From positions 1 to 64,000 of the IMG/VR virus record IMGVR_UViG_3300025655_000002: a DNA stretch of 64,000 nt; one strand, written 5' to 3'. Shown here piece after piece: positions 1-8,170 of this stretch. The translations under genes were made by a program, and so were the position numbers. The first letter of the stretch is position 1, and each line of letters begins with the position of its first letter. A model generated the notes under the pieces. That model saw only the letters and a program-made list of their open reading frames with translations. It made no database searches and was not told where the DNA came from. The stretch is from a virus.

Positions 1-2
1 AG

Positions 3-116
3 GTATGGGATGTATCATGTGCTAATATAATAATGATTAACACCATGTGTAAAAGAGACCAAAAGAAACTAAAGAATAACAACGATTACTTAGATGTAAT
101 AGATAAAATTAATTGA
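3..116 (+). CDS. Tail of a truncated ORF, or small peptide
   Basis: The frame is open from the first bases of the window to a TGA at 114-116, so this may be the C-terminal end of a gene whose start lies outside. If it starts inside, the ATG at 33 or 45 would give a 23-27 residue lysine- and asparagine-rich peptide. It stops one base before the ATG of the HNH gene, which fits tight operon packing. No family is recognisable. Confidence 0.3.
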   Translation, partial: VWDVSCANIIMINTMCKRDQKKLKNNNDYLDVIDKIN

Positions 117-117
117 T

Positions 118-744
118 ATGACAGACAAAGAAGTACTACAAAAAGCTATTGAGAAATACAGAGTTACTAAATCTGGAGAAGTTTACAATAGGAAGTCTGG
201 TCACAAATTAAAACCAATAACAACAAGGGGTGGGTATAAATACATATGTGTCTATATTAATAAAGAGCTTACAAAAAAGGTTAAAGTTCATAGAATGGTG
301 TGTTTTCAATTTTTACCAAACCCAGAAAACAAGCCTCATGTAAATCATAAAAATAGCAATCCATCTGACAATAGATTAGAAAATTTAGAGTGGTGTACAG
401 CTAAAGAAAATGTGATACATGGTTTTAAGACGGGGAGGAAACAGTGGAATAAAGGAAATATAAGCAAGTCTCAAATTATTAGGAATTGTGAAAAATACCC
501 AAGGAAATTATTTTGGATGTTTACTACGAATAATTTTAGTGTTGCTAAAGCTTTTTGGGGAGAAGAACCATATAGAGGTTGGGTAAGATTTTATGATAAA
601 GGATATACCGTAGATATGAAGGTTCTACCTGAGTTTGAAGAATATCCAATATTAGAATGGCAATACCACCTACAACAAATGGTGCTATGCGAGAATCCTA
701 TTGATTATATTAGAAAGTTTATAAAAGATGAAAAGAGCAACTAA
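118..744 (+). CDS. HNH endonuclease (homing-type)
   Basis: Free-standing HNH nuclease of 208 residues, of the kind that nicks DNA and spreads as a selfish gene in phages. Residues 18-50 form the usual N-terminal beta-rich part (a VYN start, then KYICVYINK). The HNH core covers about residues 57-105: HRMV with His58, then HVNHKNSNPSDNRLENLEW with His77 and the conserved Asn residues, then EN..H. The C-terminal half (from about residue 115) matches nothing I know and may bind DNA. Its 3-prime end overlaps the integrase start by 17 bases, so the two are co-transcribed. Family confidence is high; the target is unknown. Confidence 0.85.
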   Translation: MTDKEVLQKAIEKYRVTKSGEVYNRKSGHKLKPITTRGGYKYICVYINKELTKKVKVHRMVCFQFLPNPENKPHVNHKNSNPSDNRLENLEWCTAKENVIHGFKTGRKQWNKGNISKSQIIRNCEKYPRKLFWMFTTNNFSVAKAFWGEEPYRGWVRFYDKGYTVDMKVLPEFEEYPILEWQYHLQQMVLCENPIDYIRKFIKDEKSN

Positions 745-1297
745 ACACATTAAATGGTCTGAGCTCCAGCGTCTAGTTAGAGCCATGAAGGATGAAGGAG
801 ATAGGTATCACTTACTTGTAACCATACAGTCTTTAACTGGTCTTAGGATAGGAGATGTTCTTAGTATAACTTGGGGTGATGTATTGCACAATACCGAACT
901 GTCGATTATAGAGCAAAAGACCAAAAAGAAGAAAGTTATAGCTATTAGCGATACTTTAAGAGATGCTGTTCAGGATGAGTACAATAGATACTCATTAAGA
1001 ATTGATAGCGAACCTATATTTATGAATAGACATCGTACTGGAGCAGTATCTATTTCCTATGTAAATAGAAAGCTCAAATCGGCATTGAAAAAACATGGAG
1101 TAAAAGCCGACCAAGTTAGCTCGCACATGCTGCGAAAAGCCTTTGCCTACAAAGTACTAGAAGACCATAACTTTAGTCATGAAGGAATATTTAAAGTAAG
1201 CAGACTATTAAACCATGCTAACATCAACACAACTATGGTGTATTTAAATCTGCATCAAAAAGAAGCAGATGATATTTATAAAGGATTGAAGATATGA
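728..1297 (+). CDS. int: Tyrosine recombinase / integrase, catalytic domain only
   Basis: Site-specific recombinase of the tyrosine family. The catalytic set is visible: Arg40 in LTGLRIGD, a lysine around 64-69, His133 and Arg136 in SHMLRKAF, His163 in LLNHANINTT and the nucleophile Tyr172 in MVYLNL. At 189 residues it is about half the usual phage integrase length: the N-terminal arm-binding and SAM-like core-binding domains are missing. It may be a minimal recombinase, a resolvase, or a remnant. It overlaps the HNH gene upstream and the small membrane ORF downstream (ATGA). A copy of the 9-mer at 1079 is read in frame as Ser-Ala-Leu, and a reverse copy lies at 889. No att site was identified. 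Confidence 0.88.
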   Translation: MKRATKHIKWSELQRLVRAMKDEGDRYHLLVTIQSLTGLRIGDVLSITWGDVLHNTELSIIEQKTKKKKVIAISDTLRDAVQDEYNRYSLRIDSEPIFMNRHRTGAVSISYVNRKLKSALKKHGVKADQVSSHMLRKAFAYKVLEDHNFSHEGIFKVSRLLNHANINTTMVYLNLHQKEADDIYKGLKI

Positions 1298-1380
1298 AAG
1301 AAAAAATAGTTGATTATTTACCAGTAATTATATTCTTAGCTGGAATGCTATTCATGGCTGGGTTAAGTTTAATATTTTAA
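1294..1380 (+). CDS. Small single-pass membrane peptide
   Basis: A 28-residue ORF begins with ATGA overlapping the integrase stop. After a short charged start (MKEKIVDY) it is almost entirely hydrophobic, with one predicted transmembrane helix. The position and clean overlap suggest translational coupling. No function can be assigned. Confidence 0.5.
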   Translation: MKEKIVDYLPVIIFLAGMLFMAGLSLIF

Positions 1381-1391
1381 AAAATCTAACA

Positions 1392-1892
1392 ATGAAAAAT
1401 AGTTCAGTAAGAGAAATATTTGAGATGATGTCTCATCAAGAGTTGGTAGACCTATGTATGAGTTATAGAGAAATAATAACAGAGGTAGGTTCAGAGGATG
1501 TTGATTTTAATGATTTTTGGGATGCTTATCATAAAATCACATCAATGCCAAAAACAGATATGCAGCCAGCTAAAAAGCATTGGAATAGGCTAACAAAAAA
1601 GGAACGCAAATCGGCATTGGATAATATTGAAAATTATTTCTTATCTTTACCAACTTATAGCTCTGGCAAGCCAATAAAAAAGGCTAGAACCTATCTAGCT
1701 GATAAAAACTTTCTTGATGAATTTGTTGTAAAAAAGAATACTCAACATGGAGATTTATCTGACAGATATAGAAGCGATGGAAAGCCAATTAAAATAAGTA
1801 TAGAACAAGTAGCTGTAAACAACTGGGCTGAATTTGTGCAATACTGTAAAGAAAACGAATACGACCCAGAAACAGGAGAGAGTTTAATTTAA
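1392..1892 (+). CDS. Replication organiser / helicase-loader-like protein
   Basis: Protein of 166 residues. Residues 41-110 carry FWDAYHK, then a lysine-rich A..HW..L, then an alpha-helical stretch and KKARTYLADKNFLDE. This resembles the C-terminal module of phage replication initiators and DnaT-like proteins (pattern F..FW..YP.K...A...W..L......I...Y...P....P.TYL....W). Residues 1-40 are helical and acidic. It lies directly before the primase-helicase, which supports a role in loading or recruiting the helicase at the phage origin. The 9-mer at 1611 is read in frame as Ser-Ala-Leu. The family match is by pattern only. Confidence 0.55.
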   Translation: MKNSSVREIFEMMSHQELVDLCMSYREIITEVGSEDVDFNDFWDAYHKITSMPKTDMQPAKKHWNRLTKKERKSALDNIENYFLSLPTYSSGKPIKKARTYLADKNFLDEFVVKKNTQHGDLSDRYRSDGKPIKISIEQVAVNNWAEFVQYCKENEYDPETGESLI

Positions 1893-1922
1893 CATTTATA
1901 ATATTATCTTCACTTACACAAA

Positions 1923-3830
1923 ATGAATAAACATACAGTAACAATATATAAGGACGTTTTTTCTAAAGAGCCAAGGTATATTTCTGTTGATTCGGCATTG
2001 AAAAGAATACAAGAAGGAAGAAGTAAAGAACAAATAGAAAAAATAAGAAGTGAGGTTGATAAGGAAAGGGCAGACAAACTAAAATGCAGACTCCCTTCCG
2101 TATGTTTCTCTGGTGTATTCAAAATAAGGAAGGATGAAGAACTTATAGAGCACTCTGGCTTTATTGTATTGGACTTTGATAATGTAGAAGACCCTGAATC
2201 ATACAAAGCCGAACTGTCAGATTTAGACTACATGTATGCCGCATGGATAAGCCCTTCAGGTAACGGGGTGAAAGGGCTTGTGAAAATAGCTAACGGAGAC
2301 AAGCATAGGGAGCACTTTCAAGCACTGCAAGAGGAATTTAACAACCTTGATACTTCTGGTATAAATGAGTCTAGAGTTTGCTACGAGTCTTATGATAGTG
2401 ACATCTATATAAACGATAAGGCTAAACCATTTAAAAAGGTTAAAAAAACAGAAAGGGTTGAAGTTCAAGAATCATTATCTGATAAATATCAAATATTTGA
2501 AAACATCAAGAAGTGGCTAGCCAACCAAGGTTCTGCGTTTGTTAAAGGCGAAAGAAACATATTTATGTTTAAGCTAGCGTCAGCATGTTGCAGGTTTGGA
2601 TTAACTGATGATGAATGCATAAATTTAGCCTCAGCCAGCTTTACGGACTCGACTTTTTCTTTTCAGGAAATGGTTAGGACTGTAAATTCAGCATATAGAG
2701 CTAACTCTGATTCATTTAATACAGCTGAGTTTACAAGAGATAAGCTGGTAGACAAAACAACAAGGAATGAGATTGAGACCAAAGACATAGACCCAGATAT
2801 TTACAAAATAGATGTAAAACCTAAAGATGTTGTTTTTGGAGAGGATGTAAAAGGAGCAGCAATAGATATCCTTACAAAAGGGTATGCGAAGGTCGATGGA
2901 ATTGGTGTAGCTGAATTAGACTACCATTTTAAAATGAAAAGAGGGGAAGCTACAGCTTTGACTGGTTACGGAAACTACGGTAAATCAACCTTTGAAAAGT
3001 GGATGCTCTTAATGAGGATACTTAAATTTGGAGATAAGTTTGCGTTCTTTTCTCCAGAAGATAATCCAGCAGAAGAGTTTTATCATGACTTTGTTGAAAT
3101 ATATCTTGGGAAACAATGTACTCCAGACAATCCTAATAGACCATCTGAAGAAGAATATAAAGAAGCTTATGACTTTATATCAGACCATGTGTTCTACATT
3201 TATCCAGAGACAGTTTCTCCAACTCCAGAATACATAAAAGAAAGGTTTTTAGAGCTCATAATAAAAGAAAATGTTGACGGATGTATCATAGACCCGTTCA
3301 ATCAGCTAACAAACGATTACAGCTCTTCTGGTGGACGTTCAGACAAATACCTAGAAGTGCTACTATCTGACTTCAGCAGGTTTGCACAATCGAATAATAT
3401 TTTCTTTACAATTATAGCTCATCCAAAATCACCGTTAAGAATAAAAGAAGGAGAGAATTACCCTTGTCCAGATGTTTATGATATTGCTGACGGAGCTATG
3501 TGGAACAATAAAATGGATAATATATTAGTTTATCATAGGCCTTTTGCTCAAGCAGACCCTCAAAACTCATCATGCGAATTTCACTCTAAAAAGATAAGAA
3601 GACAAAAGGTAGTCGGAAAGAAAGGGTATGTGTCATTTACAATGAATTTTGCTAAAAGAAGATATTTTTTTGGGGGAAGAGATTATATGGAGGAACTCAT
3701 AACTGGAAAACAATATGTTCCAGAAGTTGTGATTCCAGAAGGGTATAATGTTAATCAAACATTTGAATCAGTAAGAAATGAAGACGATTGGATTCAAGAT
3801 GAAATAGTATTTGACAACCCAGGTTTATAA
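1923..3830 (+). CDS. Primase-helicase (VirE_N/AEP-like plus RecA-fold helicase)
   Basis: Replicative primase-helicase of 635 residues. The N-terminal part (about 55-170) resembles the VirE N-terminal/BT4734-like primase fold, with the metal-binding pattern hhhDFD at residues 81-86 (GFIVLDFDN), followed by a SPSGNGVKGLVK segment typical of this family. Residues 180-300 look like a helical linker. The C-terminal half is an SF4 (DnaB/Twinkle-like) ATPase: a Walker A-like GYGNYGKST at about 349-357, Walker B with a hydrophobic strand ending IIDPFNQL at about 453-460, and a FTIIAHPK sensor segment. The same polypeptide would therefore make primers and unwind DNA. The last 13 or so codons are duplicated downstream at 4174. 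The 9-mer at 1992 is in frame as Ser-Ala-Leu. Confidence 0.85.
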   Translation: MNKHTVTIYKDVFSKEPRYISVDSALKRIQEGRSKEQIEKIRSEVDKERADKLKCRLPSVCFSGVFKIRKDEELIEHSGFIVLDFDNVEDPESYKAELSDLDYMYAAWISPSGNGVKGLVKIANGDKHREHFQALQEEFNNLDTSGINESRVCYESYDSDIYINDKAKPFKKVKKTERVEVQESLSDKYQIFENIKKWLANQGSAFVKGERNIFMFKLASACCRFGLTDDECINLASASFTDSTFSFQEMVRTVNSAYRANSDSFNTAEFTRDKLVDKTTRNEIETKDIDPDIYKIDVKPKDVVFGEDVKGAAIDILTKGYAKVDGIGVAELDYHFKMKRGEATALTGYGNYGKSTFEKWMLLMRILKFGDKFAFFSPEDNPAEEFYHDFVEIYLGKQCTPDNPNRPSEEEYKEAYDFISDHVFYIYPETVSPTPEYIKERFLELIIKENVDGCIIDPFNQLTNDYSSSGGRSDKYLEVLLSDFSRFAQSNNIFFTIIAHPKSPLRIKEGENYPCPDVYDIADGAMWNNKMDNILVYHRPFAQADPQNSSCEFHSKKIRRQKVVGKKGYVSFTMNFAKRRYFFGGRDYMEELITGKQYVPEVVIPEGYNVNQTFESVRNEDDWIQDEIVFDNPGL

Positions 3831-3859
3831 AATATTTAAAAATGAAAACAGAAAAAGAA
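3780..3859 (+). repeat. 80-bp direct repeat, copy 1
   Basis: Covers the last codons of the primase-helicase, its stop, the AT-rich gap and the first six codons (MKTEKE) of the next small gene. It matches 4174-4253 without gaps, with about three mismatches, all inside the final codons of the primase-helicase. Confidence 0.9.
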
Positions 3860-3952
3860 TTAGAGAAACATAAAAGACAATATGACTTTATTGTTAGAGA
3901 TAAAGATGGGAATCCTTGGTTACAAGATTTTCATTATATTGAAGTAAAATAA
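3842..3952 (+). CDS. Small charged protein, unknown
   Basis: A 36-residue ORF starting MKTEKELEKHK. It shares its first six codons and whole upstream region with the gene at 4236, because both starts lie in the 80-bp direct repeat. The rest (FIVRDKDGNPW..) differs. The stop lies in front of a strong AGGAGG site for the following gene. Confidence 0.45.
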   Translation: MKTEKELEKHKRQYDFIVRDKDGNPWLQDFHYIEVK

Positions 3953-3964
3953 GGAGGATTAATT

Positions 3965-4168
3965 ATGAACTGGTTCATACAAATTAGATGTTGGTGGTGG
4001 CGTATCTGGACATTTAGAAACGCTAAATTTAAAATGGATACTTCTCCACCTAATTATTTTATGCCAGGAGAAACATTGACATACGGTAAAGAAAATAGAT
4101 ATGCAATGTATATTGGTAAAGGCTATTACATAAACTGTCATTATGGAAAAATAAAATACCCATATTAG
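3965..4168 (+). CDS. Tryptophan-rich small protein, unknown
   Basis: Encodes 67 residues starting MNWFIQIRCWWWRIW, an unusually tryptophan-rich N-terminus that could be membrane-associated. It has a near-perfect Shine-Dalgarno AAGGAGG seven to eight bases upstream, rare in this genome, suggesting the gene came from another source or is highly translated. It sits between the two copies of the 80-bp repeat and is therefore probably part of an inserted cassette. Confidence 0.55.
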   Translation: MNWFIQIRCWWWRIWTFRNAKFKMDTSPPNYFMPGETLTYGKENRYAMYIGKGYYINCHYGKIKYPY

Positions 4169-4173
4169 AAATA

Positions 4174-4253
4174 GAAGACGATTGGATTCAAGATGAAATA
4201 GTATTTGACAATCAAGTTTTATAAAATATTTAAAAATGAAAACAGAAAAAGAA
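4174..4253 (+). repeat. 80-bp direct repeat, copy 2
   Basis: Second copy of the segment at 3780-3859. Here the former primase-helicase C-terminal codons are no longer translated; only the leader and the first six codons of the gene at 4236 are used. Confidence 0.9.
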
Positions 4254-4571
4254 ATCTATAGCGAGATGACAGAAAAAGTCAACGAAGCAAAAAGAGAAAA
4301 GAAAAGACGACCAAGCTTAAAAAAGTACGAAAGAGCACTAAAAATAGTGAGAGTAATGTCTTTTGAAGAAATTAAAAGAGAAAGAGATAAGGTATCCAAC
4401 CAACTAAAAGACACAATGGAATTATTTCCGAAATACCTTGAGAACTTCTCAGCGTTCAAAAAATCTACACAAGAACATCAAGAAAGAGCTGTTAAAGATG
4501 TTTTCTTGAAGGAGTTTAATGTCGCTGAGTTAAAAAGAAGAATTAAAGAATTAAATTACATTTTAAATTAA
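4236..4571 (+). CDS. Lysine/glutamate-rich helical protein, unknown
   Basis: Encodes 111 residues, highly charged and predicted almost wholly alpha-helical, with coiled-coil-like stretches at about 5-30 and 45-60. The start codon and leader come from the repeat copy at 4174-4253, so before the duplication this gene probably sat directly behind the primase-helicase. No recognisable domain. Confidence 0.65.
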   Translation: MKTEKEIYSEMTEKVNEAKREKKRRPSLKKYERALKIVRVMSFEEIKRERDKVSNQLKDTMELFPKYLENFSAFKKSTQEHQERAVKDVFLKEFNVAELKRRIKELNYILN

Positions 4572-4577
4572 AAAATC

Positions 4578-4838
4578 ATGAGTAAAATAGACGAAAAAGC
4601 AAAATCTTTATTAGATGAATTAGGTGAATCTCCAGCTATAGTTTTATATGCAGAAGGAGAAGAGCAAACCATGTCGTTTCAAGGAAATATACAAGAGATA
4701 ATCTCACTATTAATCACAACAATGCTTGAATACCCAGAGTTTACAGAGTTCGTAAACTTAGCTTGCATTGGGTATATGGCAGAAATGGAGGAGCAAAATA
4801 AAATCGTAGAGCAAGCTAAAAATAACGGAGTAAACTAA
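4578..4838 (+). CDS. Hypothetical early protein
   Basis: Encodes 86 residues. The N-terminal half has a short alternating pattern (SPAIVLYAEGEEQTMSF) suggesting a small beta sheet; the C-terminal half is a long helix (IISLLITTMLEYPEFTEF to EEQNKIVEQAK). The stop overlaps the next start (TAATG), so the two genes are coupled. Family unknown; the context is replication. Confidence 0.65.
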   Translation: MSKIDEKAKSLLDELGESPAIVLYAEGEEQTMSFQGNIQEIISLLITTMLEYPEFTEFVNLACIGYMAEMEEQNKIVEQAKNNGVN

Positions 4839-5119
4839 TGTTTCATAAAGGAGCTAAGTGGGTTAATTCGGCATTGCATCCAACAATGAACGATACAATA
4901 ATACCAGAGACTAATGTTACAATTAAAGGTCAAGGAGTGCTAGAGTTTGGTGTTAAGTATTTAATTAGCGGTTTTGGAGAAGGATATCCTGATGAAGAAG
5001 GAAACAGAAAAGAGCTTTGGGTTATTATTAACAAATACAATACCGAAGTGCCACCTATACATATATTTAAAAAAGACTTAAATAGTCTTTATGAAAGAGA
5101 ATTAATTACAGTATTATAA
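4838..5119 (+). CDS. Hypothetical early protein
   Basis: Encodes 93 residues, beta-rich, with no known motif. It is translationally coupled to the preceding gene through TAATG. The 9-mer at 4868 is in frame (Ser-Ala-Leu) near the N-terminus and a reverse copy is at 5038 (read Asn-Thr-Glu), so two copies lie within 180 bases. Confidence 0.65.
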   Translation: MFHKGAKWVNSALHPTMNDTIIPETNVTIKGQGVLEFGVKYLISGFGEGYPDEEGNRKELWVIINKYNTEVPPIHIFKKDLNSLYERELITVL

Positions 5120-5140
5120 TAAATATTAAAATATTTTTAA

Positions 5141-5148
5141 TATATTTG
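5141..5148 (+). promoter_or_regulatory. Bacteroidota-type -7 promoter element (TATATTTG)
   Basis: Matches TAnnTTTG in an AT-rich gap, 37 bases before the SSB start. The same string with the same upstream TTTTTAA context recurs at 10597. No clear -33 TTG is seen at the usual spacing. Confidence 0.55.
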
Positions 5149-5185
5149 CTAAAAATTAAGTTAAACTAAATTAAATTAAAAAATT

Positions 5186-5836
5186 ATGGCTAGAGGAAAG
5201 CAAGAAAGCAACGTAATATTCTTTAAGGTTGCATACGAAAACAATGATAAAGACGCTGGGAAACCATTCTTCGCAGAACAAGTTAAGAAAGGTGATTCAT
5301 GGGTAGATTCTGGAGACGATACGTTTCTTGAAGGTCGAGTAATCGGCATTGAAAAAGGAAGCTACGAGTACAAGAAAGGGAAGAAAACATTAACTCAAAA
5401 CACATTTAAATTAAAATTAGATGGTGGAGGCGAGACCTATGTTATAGGATTTAATTATAATTATTATTCAAGAAACATTCTTAATACAATTGCAGCTATT
5501 GATGATTTAGGTTCAGCTGTAGTAAAGATGTCTGTTTACAGAAATAAGGATGGATTTGTCAGCATTTACACTACCGTAAATGGAGAAAAGACAGATTGGG
5601 CTATTGATGCTAAGAAACTTCCGTCTAACGAGGACGATAAATGGGAGGCTTCTTTTGACCATTTTATAGACACTATTTCAGCAAACATTCCTGCTAAAGT
5701 TGACGGCTTAGGAGGCTCTTTCGATGACGCTGTAGATAGTGTGGCTGCTGAAATGAGAGCTCACACTGAGGCTGCTAATAGAAGAGCTTCAAAAGATGAC
5801 GTTGTTGTTGATGACCCTCAAGATTTGCCTTTTTAA
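5186..5836 (+). CDS. ssb: Single-stranded DNA-binding protein
   Basis: Protein of 216 residues. About residues 8-135 are beta-rich and fit an OB-fold core. The C-terminus is acidic and ends DDPQDLPF, the classic SSB tail (acidic residues then P-F) that recruits replication and repair proteins; an alanine/arginine-rich linker precedes it. The gene has its own promoter-like element and is followed by a hairpin terminator, as expected for a protein needed in large amounts. The 9-mer at 5343 is read Ile-Gly-Ile here, not Ser-Ala-Leu. It is longer than cellular SSB, as common for phage versions; assignment rests mainly on the tail and the neighbourhood. Confidence 0.75.
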   Translation: MARGKQESNVIFFKVAYENNDKDAGKPFFAEQVKKGDSWVDSGDDTFLEGRVIGIEKGSYEYKKGKKTLTQNTFKLKLDGGGETYVIGFNYNYYSRNILNTIAAIDDLGSAVVKMSVYRNKDGFVSIYTTVNGEKTDWAIDAKKLPSNEDDKWEASFDHFIDTISANIPAKVDGLGGSFDDAVDSVAAEMRAHTEAANRRASKDDVVVDDPQDLPF

Positions 5837-5863
5837 AAAGGTAGAATTAAATTTTACCTTTTT
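5835..5863 (+). terminator. Hairpin terminator after ssb
   Basis: Nine-base perfect stem AAAAAGGTA (5835-5843) with TACCTTTTT (5855-5863) and an 11-base loop, ending in a T run immediately after the ssb stop. Its A/T flanks make it potentially bidirectional. Confidence 0.7.
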
Positions 5864-5875
5864 AAACATTTTAAC

Positions 5876-5883
5876 TATCTTTG
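5876..5883 (+). promoter_or_regulatory. -7 promoter element (TATCTTTG)
   Basis: Exact TAnnTTTG match 25 bases before the ATG at 5909 and just after the ssb terminator, so it likely restarts transcription for the recombination genes. Confidence 0.6.
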
Positions 5884-5908
5884 TTGTGAAAATCATAATT
5901 AATTTATA

Positions 5909-6451
5909 ATGGAAGCAACAAAGATTTGTTTTAAATGTAAAAAAGAAAAACTACTATCCGAATACTACAAGCATAAGAAGATGTCAGATGGTCATCTAAA
6001 CAAGTGTAAGGATTGTGCAAGGGTGGATGTGCGTAAAAGAGAGGAAAATCTAAAAAAAGACTCAGAATGGGTTGAAAATGAAAAAGCTAGACACAGAGAT
6101 AAGTACTATAGATTAAGATATAAAGAAAAGCATAAACCTACTCCTGAGCAGAAAAAAAAGAGCATGGATAGGTATAGAAATAAATATCCTGAAAAGTATA
6201 AAGCTAAAAATGTTACTCAAAGATTTCCAAGAAAGGAAGGGTGTGAGCTCCATCATTGGAGTTATAATAAGGAGCATTATTCATGCGTTATAGAACTAAC
6301 AACAGAAGACCATTATACGGCTCACAGATTTATGATTTATGACCAAGAAAGAATGATGTATAGAAGGTGTGATAACGGAGAGTTATTAGATACAAGGGAG
6401 AAGCATTATGCTTTTATATCCGCAAGAATATTAGAGGAACAACAAAAATGA
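5909..6451 (+). CDS. Putative zinc-finger HNH-like nuclease
   Basis: Protein of 180 residues. The N-terminus has a CxxC...CxxC zinc finger (Cys7, Cys10, Cys33, Cys36; SDGHLNKCKDC), a module often found at the front of phage HNH proteins. The middle is a very basic helix. The C-terminal third has GCELHHWSYNKEHY and a later EDHYTAHRFM, an HNH-like pattern of His-His, Asn and His without the standard spacing. It is probably a DNA-binding nuclease, possibly a homing gene inserted between ssb and the annealase. The following gene overlaps it by four bases (ATGA). Confidence 0.5.
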   Translation: MEATKICFKCKKEKLLSEYYKHKKMSDGHLNKCKDCARVDVRKREENLKKDSEWVENEKARHRDKYYRLRYKEKHKPTPEQKKKSMDRYRNKYPEKYKAKNVTQRFPRKEGCELHHWSYNKEHYSCVIELTTEDHYTAHRFMIYDQERMMYRRCDNGELLDTREKHYAFISARILEEQQK

Positions 6452-7113
6452 AAGAATTAAAAGAATTAGAGAAATACCTAAACAAAAGAAGTCAGCCTAA
6501 AACCTCGACTAAAACAGCTGAAGAATGGGAGCTACTAGAGTTTAAAAGGAGATTAAACCAACCTCCCCCAGAATCAATACTACGTAAAAACCCTGAGTAC
6601 GGGAATCAGTATATCCCTTTACAATATGTAGAGGTAATGTTAAATATACTCTTTGATTATTGGAGTCCAGTAATGACGCATAAACCAGACTATATAGATG
6701 GACAAACTGTTTCTTATATAGATGTGATAGTGGGGCATCCAGTGTTAAAAATAAAACAAGTATACTCAGGAACAGCTATCGTAGGCACAATGCCGAATAG
6801 CGAAAACTATCGTGACGTACATAAAAGAATACCAGCTGGAGAGAGTTTTGCTATACTAAATGCTGTTCAAAAGATTGGCAGGTTATTTAGACCACAACAG
6901 GAGGTTTTCATTTCGGCATTGGATAATTATTTTGAGAAAGAAACAAAAGAAGAAAGAAGCGAGATGTTTGAGACTCTTGAGCGAATGATAAAAGGAATTG
7001 ATTTAAAGATTGCTAAAAACAAAATAAAAGTAAGCGGATGGATTAATGATGCTCTTATAGATAAAAATATAACTGAAGAAGAAAGAGACGAATTATTTAA
7101 AAAGTTTTTATAA
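6448..7113 (+). CDS. Candidate single-strand annealing protein (Rad52/Sak-like)
   Basis: Protein of 221 residues with the layout of phage annealases: a segment at about 50-65 (YIPLQYVEVMLNILFDYWSP) resembling the Rad52/Sak start (the Y.....LN..FG.W pattern), a beta-rich middle and a helical charged C-terminus. Assignment is supported by position between SSB and an exonuclease, the standard trio for recombination-dependent replication. It carries two copies of the 9-mer: 6913 in frame as Ser-Ala-Leu and a reverse copy at 6788 (Met-Pro-Asn-Ser). Family membership is inference. Confidence 0.5.
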   Translation: MKELKELEKYLNKRSQPKTSTKTAEEWELLEFKRRLNQPPPESILRKNPEYGNQYIPLQYVEVMLNILFDYWSPVMTHKPDYIDGQTVSYIDVIVGHPVLKIKQVYSGTAIVGTMPNSENYRDVHKRIPAGESFAILNAVQKIGRLFRPQQEVFISALDNYFEKETKEERSEMFETLERMIKGIDLKIAKNKIKVSGWINDALIDKNITEEERDELFKKFL

Positions 7114-7129
7114 AAATAAAACAATTAAC

Positions 7130-8170
7130 ATGGGTAAAAAAATAAGCTGGAGTAAATATAAATTCCGCTGTTCGGCATTGTATAATATAATGTCAGGAAC
7201 AGTAGGAACAACAGAAGCTGAAAACATAGAACTTCAAGAGCTTCTTCAAAAGGAAAAAGAGGTAATAGGCCTTACTGATAACCAAGTAAAAGAGCTTGAT
7301 GACCTTAAAGAGAAAGAAAAGCTAACTGTTAAACAGAAAGCTAAGATAGCTGAATATGAAGAAAGGAAGACTAAAAAGAAAACACTAACTCCTTTACAAA
7401 CCAAAAGAAAGGAAGAGTTGATAAAGAAATCTAAAAGTACGGAACTTCCGCAAGGAGTAAAAACATACTTAAGAAATCTTTACAGAGAAGAGACGTATAA
7501 TAGAAAAAAGAGGTTAGAGTCTAAATACATCTTAAAAGGAAACCTTCAAGAGAAAGAGGCTACTCAAATGTATAGTGTGTTCAAGCAAACCCCATTTGCA
7601 AGAAACTTTGATAGAGCTTATAATGACTGGATTTCAGGAGAGTATGACTTATATATTGGTAAAGACATTTATAATGTAAAAGAAGGATTTGATACTAAAT
7701 GTAGTTTTGATTTATCTACATTTCCTTTTAAAGAAGACCCTCTTGATTGGAACTACTACTGGCAAAACATGGGGTACATGTGGTTGTCTGGAGCTAAAAC
7801 CTGGACGACTGTTTATTGTCTAACGAACACTCCCTCTTCTATGATAGAAGATATGATTTATAGGGAAAAGTTTAGATGGGAAGGAAATGATATTCCTTTA
7901 TGGAAAAAGCTAGAGATTATAAACAATAATGTGTTTGACGATAAGTCATTTGCTTCAGAAATTTTAAAGCAAGACGCAATACCGAATCCTGATAGTGAAG
8001 ACGAGGACAATATTAAAGCAGTTGATATTGTAAATAATTTCATCCCTATGGAGCTTCACGAAAGAATAATTGAAAAACAAATGCATTGGGACGAATCTAT
8101 TCCTGACAGAATAAAAGAGAGGATTCGGCATTGTAGAAAATATTTAGTAACTTTAAGCAAACAAAAATGA
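7130..8170 (+). CDS. PD-(D/E)XK exonuclease (YqaJ/lambda-exo-like)
   Basis: Protein of 346 residues. The N-terminal 110 residues are a lysine/glutamate-rich helical extension. The nuclease core runs from about 140 to 260: GNLQEKEATQMY (helix with the conserved Glu), SGEYDLYIG (metal Asp), DTKCS (the (D/E)xK lysine), then the aromatic helix YYWQNMGYMWLSG, a form of the QxxxY motif typical of YqaJ-like and lambda-type exonucleases. It would resect double-stranded ends for the annealase encoded next to it. 9-mers lie at 7172 (Ser-Ala-Leu), 8125 (Arg-His-Cys frame) and, in reverse, 7977. Confidence 0.75.
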   Translation: MGKKISWSKYKFRCSALYNIMSGTVGTTEAENIELQELLQKEKEVIGLTDNQVKELDDLKEKEKLTVKQKAKIAEYEERKTKKKTLTPLQTKRKEELIKKSKSTELPQGVKTYLRNLYREETYNRKKRLESKYILKGNLQEKEATQMYSVFKQTPFARNFDRAYNDWISGEYDLYIGKDIYNVKEGFDTKCSFDLSTFPFKEDPLDWNYYWQNMGYMWLSGAKTWTTVYCLTNTPSSMIEDMIYREKFRWEGNDIPLWKKLEIINNNVFDDKSFASEILKQDAIPNPDSEDEDNIKAVDIVNNFIPMELHERIIEKQMHWDESIPDRIKERIRHCRKYLVTLSKQK

